Source of the DNA: an uncultured Christensenella sp.
GTDB taxonomy: Bacteria; Bacillota; Clostridia; Christensenellales; UBA1242
Assembly (NCBI GenBank): GCA_905203645.1
Contig: CAJKWP010000002.1
Span: 1 to 44,323 of the forward strand
Direction: 5' to 3'
DNA: 44,323 nucleotides
The stretch's first letter is position 1, and every line of letters begins with the position of its first letter. The notes below the pieces were generated by a model. That model saw only the letters and a list, made by a program, of their open reading frames with translations. It had not been told where the DNA came from and made no database searches. Positions 30,995 through 40,937 of the stretch are shown here, in pieces. The translations under genes were made by a program, and so were the position numbers.

Positions 30995-31183
30995 TCAATA
31001 CACAAAAAAAACAAAAATGACAATGGCTATGTCGTTTAGTTTCAATCAAACGTTTTCAATACAAACAATCAAAAAGTGTGTGATTTTGTGCAAATTTGAC
31101 GCAAAGAAAATTGTAAATTTGCAACCAAAAGAGATGCAAAAAGTATAAAAATATGTTAGACTACAAAAAAGGAAATTATACTT

Positions 31184-32161
31184 ATGAAAAGATTGTCAAA
31201 ATCAAATATAATTATTATTGTAGTTTGTTGTATAGTTGCATTTCTTACACTTGCGGTTTGTGAGTACTATTTTGGACACAACCCAAGCAACTGGAACAAA
31301 ATTTCCACAAACGTTTTTGAAATTCCAGATTTGAAGCAAGGCTTTATCCCACAAGGGTTGTGTTTTGACGAAATGCAAGAAAAATATTTTGTCAGTGGAT
31401 ATATGAAAGACGGCTCACCTTCTCGTATCTATGTAATTGACAATCAAACAAATCAAAAGAAATACTTTACACTTTCAAGCCAAGATTTTGAAAGGGGACA
31501 TTTTGGTGGAATATCCACTCATGGCGATTTTGTTTTTGTTGCAAGTGACAAGCATGTTTTGACACTTTCGGCAAACGACATTGCAAACGTAAAAAACGGC
31601 GAAAAAGTACAAGTTCAAAATTCACTTTTGACACCCACAGGCGCAGACTTTTGCTTTGCACAAAACGACGGACTTTGGGTTGGCGAATTTTATCGTGCAA
31701 AGAAATATGAAACAGACCCAACTCATTATGTGAAAATAAGCGAAAAAGAAATAAATCACTCAGTTGCAATTTTCTATCCTTATGACAATCTTGCACAAAG
31801 CGAACTGAGCGCAGTGGCAACAAAAGCACTTTCTATCCCCGACCAAGTACAAGGAATGAGTATTTTGCCAGACGGCAGAATTGTACTTTCGTCATCTTGG
31901 AGCCTTGCCGATTCAAAAATATATATCTTTGGCACAGAACGCGCGCAAGAAAACACGACACTTGCATTGGGCGAAACACAAGTTCCAATGGAAGTTTTGT
32001 CAAAGCAAGATATCCAAAAAACAATAGTTGCTCCTTGTATGGCAGAAGGTATTGTTTGCAAAGACAACAATTTGCAAATCTTGTTTGAATCTGCTTGCAA
32101 CAAATACAAATTCTTTACTCGCAATCGCATACGTCACGTGCAAAGCGTAAAAATTGATTGA
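31184..32161 (+). CDS. Membrane-anchored beta-propeller-like protein
   Basis: 325 residues. One N-terminal membrane helix (IIIIVVCCIVAFLTLAVC, ~9-26) anchors an extracytoplasmic domain rich in beta strands, with the propeller-like repeated feel of FIPQGLCFDE, GGISTHGDFVFVAS and VQGMSILPDGRIVLSSS. Such domains bind ligands or proteins, and some are lactonase-like; no catalytic residue can be assigned. AAAGGA lies ahead of the ATG. Single gene with its own terminator. Confidence 0.75.
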   Translation: MKRLSKSNIIIIVVCCIVAFLTLAVCEYYFGHNPSNWNKISTNVFEIPDLKQGFIPQGLCFDEMQEKYFVSGYMKDGSPSRIYVIDNQTNQKKYFTLSSQDFERGHFGGISTHGDFVFVASDKHVLTLSANDIANVKNGEKVQVQNSLLTPTGADFCFAQNDGLWVGEFYRAKKYETDPTHYVKISEKEINHSVAIFYPYDNLAQSELSAVATKALSIPDQVQGMSILPDGRIVLSSSWSLADSKIYIFGTERAQENTTLALGETQVPMEVLSKQDIQKTIVAPCMAEGIVCKDNNLQILFESACNKYKFFTRNRIRHVQSVKID

Positions 32162-32235
32162 AAAATACTGAAAAACAAAACTTTATAAAAAAATTTGTTT
32201 AGAAAAAAATATCGCAATAAATTTAAAAAATATCA

Positions 32236-32280
32236 AAAAAAATCACAAAATTGGGTGTAACTACACATTTTGTGATTTTT
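32236..32280. terminator. Bidirectional terminator
   Basis: AAAATCACAAAAT (32239-32251) pairs with ATTTTGTGATTTT (32267-32279); an inner GTGT/ACAC pair extends the hairpin. It lies between the propeller gene and the convergent valS. Confidence 0.88.
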
Positions 32281-32302
32281 ATTTTGTTTTTTTGAAAATC
32301 AA

Positions 32303-34717
32303 TTATTCTTCGTCGGGGATGATTTCGCCGATTTGAACGTCAAGGTCTTTGCCGTCGTGAAGGTTTATTTGATTTATGGAGCACACCGCTTTGATGTCGG
32401 TTTCGGCTTGTTTTAAAAATTCGGTTATGTTTGAAGTGATTGTCACGTCTTTGATAAATGTTTTGAGTGAAACTTTGTTGACAGATTTGAATTGTCTTAT
32501 TTGTGCAACTATGTCAACCACCATGTCGCCGTTTTGTATAATTGATGCATCTTCAACATTTCCCAAATCCAAATATCCCGAAACGTGCACGGATTTTTTG
32601 TTTTCTTTTTCGGCAAAAAAGTCCATGTATATTTCTTCGGTTATATGTGGCAAAACTGGTGCAAACATTTTGAGCATTCCCAAAAGAACATAGTAGCACG
32701 CATATTTTGCTGAGTCGCATTTGTCTTGACCGTAAACATCTGGGTTGTACAATCTGCGTTTTACAATTTCAACGTAATTGTCACAGAAATTCCAGAAGAA
32801 TTTTTCAAGTTCGTTGAGTGCAAGGGCAATTTCATATCTATCCAAAAATTTGATAAATCTTGAATATAACTCCTTGTATTTTTCAATTATCCACTTGTCC
32901 ATAACTTCAAGTTTGATTGGTTGTGGATTGTAATCTTGCAAGAATGACAAAACAAATTTGCTTACATTCCATATCTTGTTAACCAACTTTTTGCCGTTGT
33001 CAAATTCGACAAACGAAAATGCGGTATCTTTTCCAAGTGTAAGGCTGTTTGCCCAATATCTTGTCACGTCGGCAGAATAATTTTTGATAATTTCTTGTGG
33101 AGTGTTTTTGCTGTTGCCCTTTGATTTTGCAAGTTTTGAGCCGTCTTCACTGGTAACGTAGCCAGATATCATAAGGTCAGTCCAAGGCAATTTTCCAAAG
33201 TGATACAAACTTTTTGTGATTGTGTAAAAGTCCCAAACACGAATGTTGTCGTGTGCGTTTGGACGCAAACTCATTGGAACCATGCTGTCGTCAAGGCCTT
33301 TGCCCGTTTGCAAATCGGTGCTGATTTGTGGTGTCAGACTGGAAGTTGCCCATGTATCCATAACGTCAGTTTCGGGTACAAATTCGTTGCATCCGCATTC
33401 GCAGGGATGTTTTGGACTGTCTTTGAGTGGGTCAACTGGCAAGTCTTGTTTATCTGCCAAAACGACTTTTCCGCAGTTTTTGCAGTACCATACTGGGAAT
33501 GGAACGCCAAAATATCTTTGACGTGAAATACACCAGTTCCAAGCCAAATTTTCAACCCAATTAAGGTATCTTGCACGCATAGATTGTGGATGCCAATCAA
33601 GTTTCATGCCCGCATCATAAAGTTCTTGTTTGTGGCTCAAAACGTCAATAAACCATTGTTTTTTGACTGCGATTTCGATTGGTGTGCCACATCTGTCGTG
33701 TGTGGAAACTGCGTGAGAGATGTTTTCTTCTTTTATAAGCAAGTCATTTTCTTTGAGTTTTTCTTTTATCAAAGCACGTGCTTCGGCGATTTTCATGCCT
33801 GCAAATTCTTTTGCAAGTTCGGTCATTCTTCCGTTGTCAGTAAAGCACTTTTTGATTTGTAAATTGTGTTTTCTTTGCCATTCTTTGTCGGTAGTGTCAC
33901 CAAAAGTACAGCACATAACAATGCCCGAACCTTTTTCCAAATCAACAAGTTCGTCTGTCAAAACTGGGACTTCGTATCCAAAATAAGGAACAACAAGTTT
34001 TTTGTCCAAAAGGTGCAGATTTTTTTTGTCTTTGGGGTTGATAAACACGCAAACAACACCGCAAAGCATTTCGGGACGAGTAGTTGCAACAGTAACATAT
34101 TCGTCTGTGCCAGAAATATAAAATTTCAGATAATTGAAAGTGCTTTCGATTTCCTTGTCTTCAAGTTCTGATTGAGCGCAAGCGGTTTGACATTCGGTGC
34201 ACCAAAGAGCCGGTGCTTCTTGGTGATAAATGTATCCCTTGTTGAAAAGGTCAATAAATGATTCTTGGGATATTTTTTGTGTGCGTGGTGCGATTGAAGA
34301 ATAGTGCGTTTTCAAGTTGCAACTGAAACCCGCTTTTTTGTAAAGGTCAAAAAATTCTTCTTCAAGCTTTTTTGTTTCGTCCAAGCAAATATTCACAAAT
34401 GTTTGACGTGGAAGTTCATACGCTCTTTTTTTGATTATTTTTTCGACATATCTTTCGGTTGGCAAGCCATTGTCGTCAAAACCAAATGGAAAGTATACGT
34501 TTTCGCCTTTCATTCTGTGATGCCTTGCAACCGTTTCAATGTGCATATATGACGACAAATGTCCCATATGAATTTTGCCGTTGCAGGTTGGTGGTGGCGT
34601 ATCGATTGAATAAGTCTTTTTGTCACTGTCAGGTTGATATTTGTAAATATCGTTTTCAAACCAATAATTTTGCCATTTTTCTTCTTTTTCACCAAAATTG
34701 TATTTTTTGTCCAACAT
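32303..34717 (-). CDS. valS: Valyl-tRNA synthetase, short archaeal/Rickettsia-like form
   Basis: Charges tRNA-Val, 804 residues. HIGH is HMGH (GKIHMGHLSS), followed by FPFGFDDNGLPTERYVEK rather than the usual bacterial LPGTDHAGIATQ. The editing domain has TTRPEMLCGV. Then come ISRQRYFGVPFPVWYC, a CxxC/CxC zinc-like region, DVMDTWATSSLTP and the KMSKS motif as KLAKSKGN. The long C-terminal coiled-coil arm of ordinary bacterial ValRS is missing or much reduced. These features fit the archaeal-type enzyme seen in some bacteria, so the gene may have been gained by transfer (from memory of the family, not a search). Confidence 0.92.
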   Translation of the reverse strand: MLDKKYNFGEKEEKWQNYWFENDIYKYQPDSDKKTYSIDTPPPTCNGKIHMGHLSSYMHIETVARHHRMKGENVYFPFGFDDNGLPTERYVEKIIKKRAYELPRQTFVNICLDETKKLEEEFFDLYKKAGFSCNLKTHYSSIAPRTQKISQESFIDLFNKGYIYHQEAPALWCTECQTACAQSELEDKEIESTFNYLKFYISGTDEYVTVATTRPEMLCGVVCVFINPKDKKNLHLLDKKLVVPYFGYEVPVLTDELVDLEKGSGIVMCCTFGDTTDKEWQRKHNLQIKKCFTDNGRMTELAKEFAGMKIAEARALIKEKLKENDLLIKEENISHAVSTHDRCGTPIEIAVKKQWFIDVLSHKQELYDAGMKLDWHPQSMRARYLNWVENLAWNWCISRQRYFGVPFPVWYCKNCGKVVLADKQDLPVDPLKDSPKHPCECGCNEFVPETDVMDTWATSSLTPQISTDLQTGKGLDDSMVPMSLRPNAHDNIRVWDFYTITKSLYHFGKLPWTDLMISGYVTSEDGSKLAKSKGNSKNTPQEIIKNYSADVTRYWANSLTLGKDTAFSFVEFDNGKKLVNKIWNVSKFVLSFLQDYNPQPIKLEVMDKWIIEKYKELYSRFIKFLDRYEIALALNELEKFFWNFCDNYVEIVKRRLYNPDVYGQDKCDSAKYACYYVLLGMLKMFAPVLPHITEEIYMDFFAEKENKKSVHVSGYLDLGNVEDASIIQNGDMVVDIVAQIRQFKSVNKVSLKTFIKDVTITSNITEFLKQAETDIKAVCSINQINLHDGKDLDVQIGEIIPDEE

Positions 34718-34800
34718 AAAATTACCTCTCGTTATTTTGCGTCAGTGGCGCAATTCAAGTCTTTATGATTATATATTTTTTGTGATATAAAATCAAGTAA

Positions 34801-34836
34801 AAAAAAGATGCTTGTCGCATTTTGCGAACAAACATC
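34801..34836 (-). terminator. Terminator of the P-type ATPase gene
   Basis: On the minus strand GATGTTTGTTCGCA pairs with TGCGACAAGCATC (one mismatch), followed by seven T. Confidence 0.8.
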
Positions 34837-34853
34837 AAAAACATTTGAAAGAT

Positions 34854-37232
34854 TCATTTGCTTTGGGCTTGTGCTTGCCTTTTGTGTTTTTTGCGTTTTG
34901 ACAATTTTATAAGCCACGGAACCATAAACAACAAAATCGACGAAGCGACAGCGCAACACAAAAGTGTCATAATCACCCGTAGTGTAAATGCTGTCATTCC
35001 AAAAAATTCGGGCATGATAAGGTTGAGTGCAAGTATCAAAACAAACGAAATCACAAGGCAGGCTCCCCTTATTTTTGTAAGTGGCAAACAAAGTCGCAAA
35101 AGGTTAAGATAGCCAATTGTGTAAAGTATCATTGTTCCAATTGTTGTAAACTCTTCTGCGGTAAAAAATGATAATCTGTAAAGTGCTTTTATTGCAAGGA
35201 TATTTGCCAAAAGTAACATTCCATAAGGAATTGAGTTTTTGAGTACCTGTTTTATAAAATTTCCTTGTATCATTTGGTCATTGGGTTGCAATGCCAAGAT
35301 AACAGATGGTAAACCAATAATTAACATTTCCAAAATGTAAAGTTGTTTTGGCTTAAATGGATACGTTGACATTGTAATAATTGTGATAAGTGAAAGTGCA
35401 ATTGTAAAAAATGTTTTCATAAGATAAAGCGATGAAGATTGTTGAACATTGTTTACAACTTGCCTACCTTCCTTTACAACAGCGGGCAATGAAGAAAATT
35501 TTGAGTCCATAAGCACAAGGTGCGAAAGGTTACGTGCAACGTCACTTCCATCTGCCATGGAAATTGAGCAATCTGCTTCTTTCAATGCCAATGTGTCATT
35601 TACACCATCACCTGTCATGGCAACAACTTTGCCACTGTTTTTCAGTTCTTTTATAAGCGCGTGTTTTTGTTCGGGTGAAACACGTCCAAATACCGTAAAT
35701 TTGTCAGCAATCTTTTTGACTTCATCAATCGACATGCCATCAAGCGAAATTGTTTTGTCGCTGTCTTTTACTCCAACGCGCCTTGCAATCGCACCAACAG
35801 TTGCTGGGTCGTCACCCGAAATAATTTTTATTTCTACACCATTTTGTTTGAACCATTCGATAGTCGCAATCGCATCATCACGGATATGATCTTCGATAAC
35901 CAAAAGCGCAACAGGTTCAAGTTCGGGCAATTTGTCACCTGCAATTCTGTTTTTGCTGTGGCCGACAATCAAAACTCTTTCACCTTTTGCCATGTATTTT
36001 TTTATTTTGTTTTTCAATGATTGTTTGAGTTTGATACCCATAAATTCGGGCGCCCCAACTGCGATTGTTCCGATGTTTTTAAAATAACTTGCACTAAACT
36101 TTCTTTCGGATGAAAACTCAATTTTTTCTGTTGCTTTCGTGTTTGAATCAGTGCCAAAAAATTGTATCATAGCACGCGAAGTCGAGTTTGTTGTACTTTG
36201 ATTTGCCAAATGGTTTGCCAAAACCCCGTTAAGATTGAAATCAACTTCTTTGAGTGCCAAAAGTTCCTTGACTTGCATTGTGCCATCTGTGATTGTGCCC
36301 GTTTTGTCAAGACACAACACATTTGCCCTTGCAAGCATTTCGATACTGTACAAATCTTGCACAAGCGTCTTTTTTTGTGCCAGTTTTACAACACCAACTG
36401 CCAAAGCAATGGTGATGAGCAAAAACATGCCCGCAGGCACCATTCCGATAAGTGAACCACAAGTAAGTTCGATTGCCCTTGCAAAATCACGGTTGCAACC
36501 AAAGTAGTTGCTGACAAACATAAGTCCACCAACAGGAATAATCATTATCCCGATGTATTTTATGATTGTGTTCAAATCTTTAAACAGGTTTGAACTTGGA
36601 CTTTTGAATGTTTTTGCTTGTGTTGCCACAGTTTGGATATAGTTGTCTTTGCCAACCTTGTCGATACGAACAATACAACTGCCCGAAGTCAAAAAACTGC
36701 CTGCAAGCAAAGTATCGCCTTGATGTTTTTTGACGGGTTTGCTTTCACCAGTAAGCAAACTTTCGTTAACTTCGATTTCGCCACTTTGAACAATACAATC
36801 GGATGGAACTTGGTTACCAATTGAAAGTTTTACAATATCGTCAAGCACCAGTTGATTTGCAAAAATTTGTTGAACTTTTCCTTCGCGGATAACATCTACT
36901 CTGGGCGAAGTTATAAGTTTGAGTTTTTCAACAGTTATTTTGGCTTTTATTTCTTGAACAATGCTTATAAGAGTATTCAAACAAACAACTACCACAAACA
37001 ACAAGTTTGAATATGATTGCACCGCCATAAGTGCGATAAATATCAAAAGCCAAATCAAATTGAAAAAGGTGACAACGTTGTCAAAAATTATTTTGAACAC
37101 CGATTTTGATGATTTTTGCTTTACTTTGTTTACAAGTTTGTCCGCTTGACGTTGTTTTACCTGCAACAAACTAAGCCCATTTTGGTCGGGCTGATATCTT
37201 TGTATAATATTTATTTTCTTTTCTTTTTTCAA
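34854..37232 (-). CDS. Cation-transporting P-type ATPase, CtpE-like
   Basis: 792-residue membrane pump. The actuator motif is TGES (LLTGESKPV, ~165), the phosphorylation site DKTGTITDG (Asp ~309), and the hinge TGDGVND (~545). About ten membrane helices: two before the actuator, two before the phosphorylation site and a C-terminal set of six. M4 carries GMVPAGMFLL, and the following VKLAQKKTLVQDLYSIEMLA closely resembles CtpE, a calcium exporter in mycobacteria, so Ca2+ is the best guess. The start codon is TTG at 37230-37232 with AGGA ahead; no ATG fits better. Confidence 0.9.
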   Translation of the reverse strand: MKKEKKINIIQRYQPDQNGLSLLQVKQRQADKLVNKVKQKSSKSVFKIIFDNVVTFFNLIWLLIFIALMAVQSYSNLLFVVVVCLNTLISIVQEIKAKITVEKLKLITSPRVDVIREGKVQQIFANQLVLDDIVKLSIGNQVPSDCIVQSGEIEVNESLLTGESKPVKKHQGDTLLAGSFLTSGSCIVRIDKVGKDNYIQTVATQAKTFKSPSSNLFKDLNTIIKYIGIMIIPVGGLMFVSNYFGCNRDFARAIELTCGSLIGMVPAGMFLLITIALAVGVVKLAQKKTLVQDLYSIEMLARANVLCLDKTGTITDGTMQVKELLALKEVDFNLNGVLANHLANQSTTNSTSRAMIQFFGTDSNTKATEKIEFSSERKFSASYFKNIGTIAVGAPEFMGIKLKQSLKNKIKKYMAKGERVLIVGHSKNRIAGDKLPELEPVALLVIEDHIRDDAIATIEWFKQNGVEIKIISGDDPATVGAIARRVGVKDSDKTISLDGMSIDEVKKIADKFTVFGRVSPEQKHALIKELKNSGKVVAMTGDGVNDTLALKEADCSISMADGSDVARNLSHLVLMDSKFSSLPAVVKEGRQVVNNVQQSSSLYLMKTFFTIALSLITIITMSTYPFKPKQLYILEMLIIGLPSVILALQPNDQMIQGNFIKQVLKNSIPYGMLLLANILAIKALYRLSFFTAEEFTTIGTMILYTIGYLNLLRLCLPLTKIRGACLVISFVLILALNLIMPEFFGMTAFTLRVIMTLLCCAVASSILLFMVPWLIKLSKRKKHKRQAQAQSK

Positions 37233-37426
37233 ATTTTGTCCTACTTGAGTAATTTTGATGTTTTTAAAAAATTGTTTGAATATTTTTTTGTAATCTTTTT
37301 ACAAGTTAGTTTAACACATTTTAAAACATTTTTGTAAATGTTTTGTACGTTTAGATTTGACAAAAACGACAAAATTGCAATAATTTTCTATTATTTTTGT
37401 CCAAATTTGATACATTCCCACTTTGG

Positions 37427-38392
37427 TTATTTTTTCAGAGCAAGTTCGACGGCAACTGCCAATGCAACTGTTGCACCAACTATTGGGTTGTTTCCCATTC
37501 CAATAAAGCCCATCATATCAACGTGTGCTGGAACAGACGAACTGCCTGCAAACTGAGCGTCACAATGCATTCTGCCCATTGTGTCGGTTATTCCATAACT
37601 TGCTGGACCTGCACCAACGTTGTCTGGGTGCAATGTCCTGCCAGTGCCACCACCAGATGCAACCGAAAAATATTTTTTGCCGTGGTCTGTGCACCATTTT
37701 TTGTATGTGCCTGCCACTGGGTGTTGAAATCTTACTGGGTTTGTTGAATTGCCCGTGATTGATACGTCAACATCTTCCAACTGCATAATGGCAACGCCTT
37801 CACTTACGTCAAATGCACCATAAACTTTTACATTTGCTTTTTCACCATCAGAAAATTTGACTTCACGCACAATGTTCAACTTTTGTGCTTGGTGGTCAAA
37901 ATATGTTTCAACATAAGTAAAACCATTTATACGAGCAATGATGTACGCTGCATCTTTTCCAAGTCCGTTCAAGATTACGCGAAGTGGAGTTTTGCGCACT
38001 TTGTTTGCGGTTCTTGCAATGCTCATTGCGCCTTCTGCGGCTGCAAAACTTTCGTGTCCTGCCAAAAAACAAAAACATTTTGTATTTTCGTCCATAAGCA
38101 TACTTGCCAATTTTCCGTGACCAATACCAATTTTACGTTCGTCGGCAACCGAACCAGGCACACAGTACGCTTGCAATCCTTCGCCAATATATTCCGCTGC
38201 TTTCCCTGCATCTTGTGCATTGTTTTTCAGGGCAATAGCAACACCAAGTTCATATGCTCTTACCGCATTGTCAAATGCGATTGGTTGTACACCTTTTACA
38301 ATTTCTTCAACGTTTATTCCATGTTTTGTGCAAAGGTCCCTTGCATCCTTTTCGCTTTCAAATCCATGCAAAGCAAATTCAACTTTTCTCAT
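37427..38392 (-). CDS. GGGtGRT family protein
   Basis: 321 residues. The family signature SGGGTGRTLHPDN lies near residue 230, with DTMGRMHCDAQFAG further on and a small hydrophobic C-terminus (VGATVALAVAVELAL). The biochemical role is not established; the family is always found next to a NifU-like Fe-S scaffold protein, as here. Its ATG overlaps the scaffold stop by 4 nt (ATGA), so the pair is translationally coupled and likely works as one module. Confidence 0.92.
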   Translation of the reverse strand: MRKVEFALHGFESEKDARDLCTKHGINVEEIVKGVQPIAFDNAVRAYELGVAIALKNNAQDAGKAAEYIGEGLQAYCVPGSVADERKIGIGHGKLASMLMDENTKCFCFLAGHESFAAAEGAMSIARTANKVRKTPLRVILNGLGKDAAYIIARINGFTYVETYFDHQAQKLNIVREVKFSDGEKANVKVYGAFDVSEGVAIMQLEDVDVSITGNSTNPVRFQHPVAGTYKKWCTDHGKKYFSVASGGGTGRTLHPDNVGAGPASYGITDTMGRMHCDAQFAGSSSVPAHVDMMGFIGMGNNPIVGATVALAVAVELALKK

Positions 38393-39060
38393 TGCAGTTC
38401 CTCCCTTGGATTTACAAAATTTACACCTTCGTTAAACCTTCCATAAACGTTGGTTGCCTTTTTCAATGCTTCGTCTGCCGAAACACCAGATTTTAAAAGT
38501 TCAATCAAATATGGAGTTTTTACGTATTCGTACCCAATAATTTCACCATTTTTGTCAAGTGCTTGGCGAGTGATATATCCTTCGACCAAATTAAGATATC
38601 TTGTACCCTTGTCGCTTGCATAGACTGTACCAAGGCTGGAATATTTGTGTTTGCCCAAATCTTCCATGGCACTGCCAACTGGCAATCCGCCGTCTGAAAA
38701 TGCCGATTGGCTTCTGCCATAGACAAGTTGCAAGAACACTTGTTTCATTGCATCATTGATTGCATCGCACACAAGGTCGGTGTTCAATGCTTCCAAAAGT
38801 GTTTTTCCTGGCAAAATTTCCGCCGCCATAGCCGCCGAATGTGTCATTCCACTGCAACCCACGGTTTCAACAAGCGCCTCCTTTATTATTCCGTCTTTGA
38901 CGTTGAGTGTAAGTTTGCAAGCACCTTGTTGTGGTGCACACTTTCCGCAGCCGTGCGAAAAACCATTGATATCCACGATTTGTTTGGATTGCACCCATTT
39001 GCCTTCTTCTGGAATTGGAGAAGGTCCAGCACAATCAAGATTTTTAAGATAACAACTCAT
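38389..39060 (-). CDS. Iron-sulfur cluster assembly scaffold-like protein
   Basis: 223 residues, NifU/IscU-related, the partner of GGGtGRT proteins. Cysteine sites visible: HGCGKCAPQQGAC near residues 37-47 and VGCSGMTHSA near 68-77, in line with cluster binding. LVYGRSQSAFSDGGLPVGS is typical of this subgroup. AAGGAG precedes the ATG. First gene of the two-gene unit. Confidence 0.9.
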   Translation of the reverse strand: MSCYLKNLDCAGPSPIPEEGKWVQSKQIVDINGFSHGCGKCAPQQGACKLTLNVKDGIIKEALVETVGCSGMTHSAAMAAEILPGKTLLEALNTDLVCDAINDAMKQVFLQLVYGRSQSAFSDGGLPVGSAMEDLGKHKYSSLGTVYASDKGTRYLNLVEGYITRQALDKNGEIIGYEYVKTPYLIELLKSGVSADEALKKATNVYGRFNEGVNFVNPREELQ

Positions 39061-39159
39061 AATTTTCTCCTTGTAACTAATAGTATATAATCAAAAAAAA
39101 AATTTACCAATTATTTTTGGCAAATTTTTGTTTTGTATTTTTCTTTTTGTTACTCTTTT

Positions 39160-39990
39160 TCAGTTTTTTTGTTGCAAACAAAAACATTTGTAAGTGTTGC
39201 ACAAAAGCATTGCGATTGTCATTGGTCCCACACCTTTTGGCACAGGGGTAACAAAAATATCTTGCCTTTCGCCTTTTTCAACATCTCCACACAACTTTCC
39301 GTCAAGCCCACGATTGATTCCTACGTCAATGACTATCGCACCAGACTTGAAGTCTTTTTGTTTCAAAAGCCCACTTTTGCCCACCGCGCAAACGACTATG
39401 TCGGCATTTTTGACATACTTTTTTATATCCTTGCTTTTGCTGTGCAAGTTTGTTACTGAGCAGTTTTTTTGAAGTAACAGTTGTGCAACTGGTTTTCCTA
39501 CAAGATTGCTTCTTCCAATCACCACTGCATCTTTGCCGTCAAAATCACTGGTTACACTTTCCAAAAGCACCATACACCCAAGCGGTGTGCAAGGCACAAT
39601 ATTTTCCTTGCCCACAAAAAGTCTGCCAAGATTTTCAAACGTAAGTCCGTCAACATCCTTGTTTGCAGGGATAAGTTCGATTGCGCGTCTTTCGTCAAGT
39701 CCCTTTGGAAGTGGCAACTGCAAAAGTATTCCGTTTATGTTGTTATCTTGCGCCAACTCTTTGATTTTCTGTTCAAGTTCTGCTTGCGACGTTTGACTTG
39801 GCATATTTACGGTTATACTGTTTATGCCTACCCTTTGACAAGCAACACCCTTGTTTCTTACATAAATTTGACTTGCTGGGTCATCACCGACCAACACAAC
39901 AGCAAGGGTCAATGTCAGACTTTGCTTTTGTATTTTTTCTTTCAATTCTTGTTCAATGTTTTGCGCTATGCTTTTGCCGTCTATTATCAT
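39160..39990 (-). CDS. folD: Bifunctional methylene-THF dehydrogenase/cyclohydrolase
   Basis: Interconverts 5,10-methylene-THF and 10-formyl-THF in one-carbon metabolism, cytoplasmic, 276 residues. Catalytic Tyr and Lys are in YVRNKGVACQ (~48-57). QLPLPKG and NKDVDGLTFEN are the family signatures, followed by the NADP fold GRSNLVGKPVA (~160) and the C-terminal VTPVPKGVGPMT. AAGGTG precedes the ATG. Confidence 0.96.
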   Translation of the reverse strand: MIIDGKSIAQNIEQELKEKIQKQSLTLTLAVVLVGDDPASQIYVRNKGVACQRVGINSITVNMPSQTSQAELEQKIKELAQDNNINGILLQLPLPKGLDERRAIELIPANKDVDGLTFENLGRLFVGKENIVPCTPLGCMVLLESVTSDFDGKDAVVIGRSNLVGKPVAQLLLQKNCSVTNLHSKSKDIKKYVKNADIVVCAVGKSGLLKQKDFKSGAIVIDVGINRGLDGKLCGDVEKGERQDIFVTPVPKGVGPMTIAMLLCNTYKCFCLQQKN

Positions 39991-40045
39991 CTTTCACCTT
40001 CTGTCCTTTATTATGCCACAATTTTTTTTTATTGTCAAAAATCAT

Positions 40046-40852
40046 TTAAAGCACAAAGAAAGATACAACGGCGATAGCCACCAAATATATCGAAAACCAC
40101 CAAAGTTTCATATTTTTTACTGCTTTAAGCATAAGTGCGATTGACAAAAAACCGATAACAAAAGCAAAAACAAAACCCAAAGCGCATGGCAAAAATCCAA
40201 CCAAATTTGCGCCACCGTCTTTTATTATGCCAAAAACTTCATAGCACATAGATGCCAAAATAATCGGAATACTCATCAAAAACGAAAATCTTGCCGCTTG
40301 CTCCCTGTCACGACCAAGCATCATGCCTGTGCACATGGTTGCACCCGAACGGGAAATCCCTGGCAAAATTGCAATTCCTTGCGCTACTCCCATAAAAAAC
40401 GCCGTTTTGTTGTCTGTGTACTTTCCATAATCGTTTCCGTCACCATTTTTTATTTGTCCTTCAAAATTATTTTTGTTTTTTTGGCACAAAAGTTGGCAAA
40501 CAAACAAAAGCACCGCGGTGAACATAAAGCAAAATGGCAACAAAACACCGTCAAAAGCACTGTCGACAAAATCTTTGAACACAAGCACGATTACAACGGT
40601 TGGAATTGTGGCAAGATACAACTTTCTTGCATCTTTTCCAAAAGGATGCTTGCAAAGATACCAAATGTCCTTGTGAAAGTAAATCACAACTGCAAAAAGT
40701 GTTGCGACGTGCATAATTACGCTGAACAACACAAAATCGCAATCTACGCCAAAAATACGCGAAAACAAAACCAAATGTCCACTTGAAGACACTGGCAAAA
40801 ACTCCGTAAGCCCCTGAATAATTCCAAAAATAATTGCTTGAACTATTGTCAT
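40046..40852 (-). CDS. uppP: Undecaprenyl-diphosphatase (BacA/UppP)
   Basis: Recycles undecaprenyl pyrophosphate to the monophosphate carrier for cell wall synthesis; confers bacitracin tolerance when abundant. 268 residues, about eight membrane helices. Motifs: GLTEFLPVSSSGHL (catalytic Glu/Ser/His) near residues 14-27 and LPGISRSGATM near 160. Lies 55 nt upstream of folD in the same direction and may be co-transcribed. Confidence 0.95.
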   Translation of the reverse strand: MTIVQAIIFGIIQGLTEFLPVSSSGHLVLFSRIFGVDCDFVLFSVIMHVATLFAVVIYFHKDIWYLCKHPFGKDARKLYLATIPTVVIVLVFKDFVDSAFDGVLLPFCFMFTAVLLFVCQLLCQKNKNNFEGQIKNGDGNDYGKYTDNKTAFFMGVAQGIAILPGISRSGATMCTGMMLGRDREQAARFSFLMSIPIILASMCYEVFGIIKDGGANLVGFLPCALGFVFAFVIGFLSIALMLKAVKNMKLWWFSIYLVAIAVVSFFVL

Positions 40853-40903
40853 AATTTCACCAATGTATTTTAGTATTTATTAAGAGCAAATATAACTTTC
40901 AAC

Positions 40904-40932
40904 AAAAAATCGACACACAAATTGTGTGCCGA
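40904..40932 (-). terminator. Terminator of the 40938-41312 gene
   Basis: TCGACACACAA pairs with TTGTGTGCCGA (one G-T), with six T following on the minus strand. Confidence 0.8.
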
Positions 40933-40937
40933 CATTT

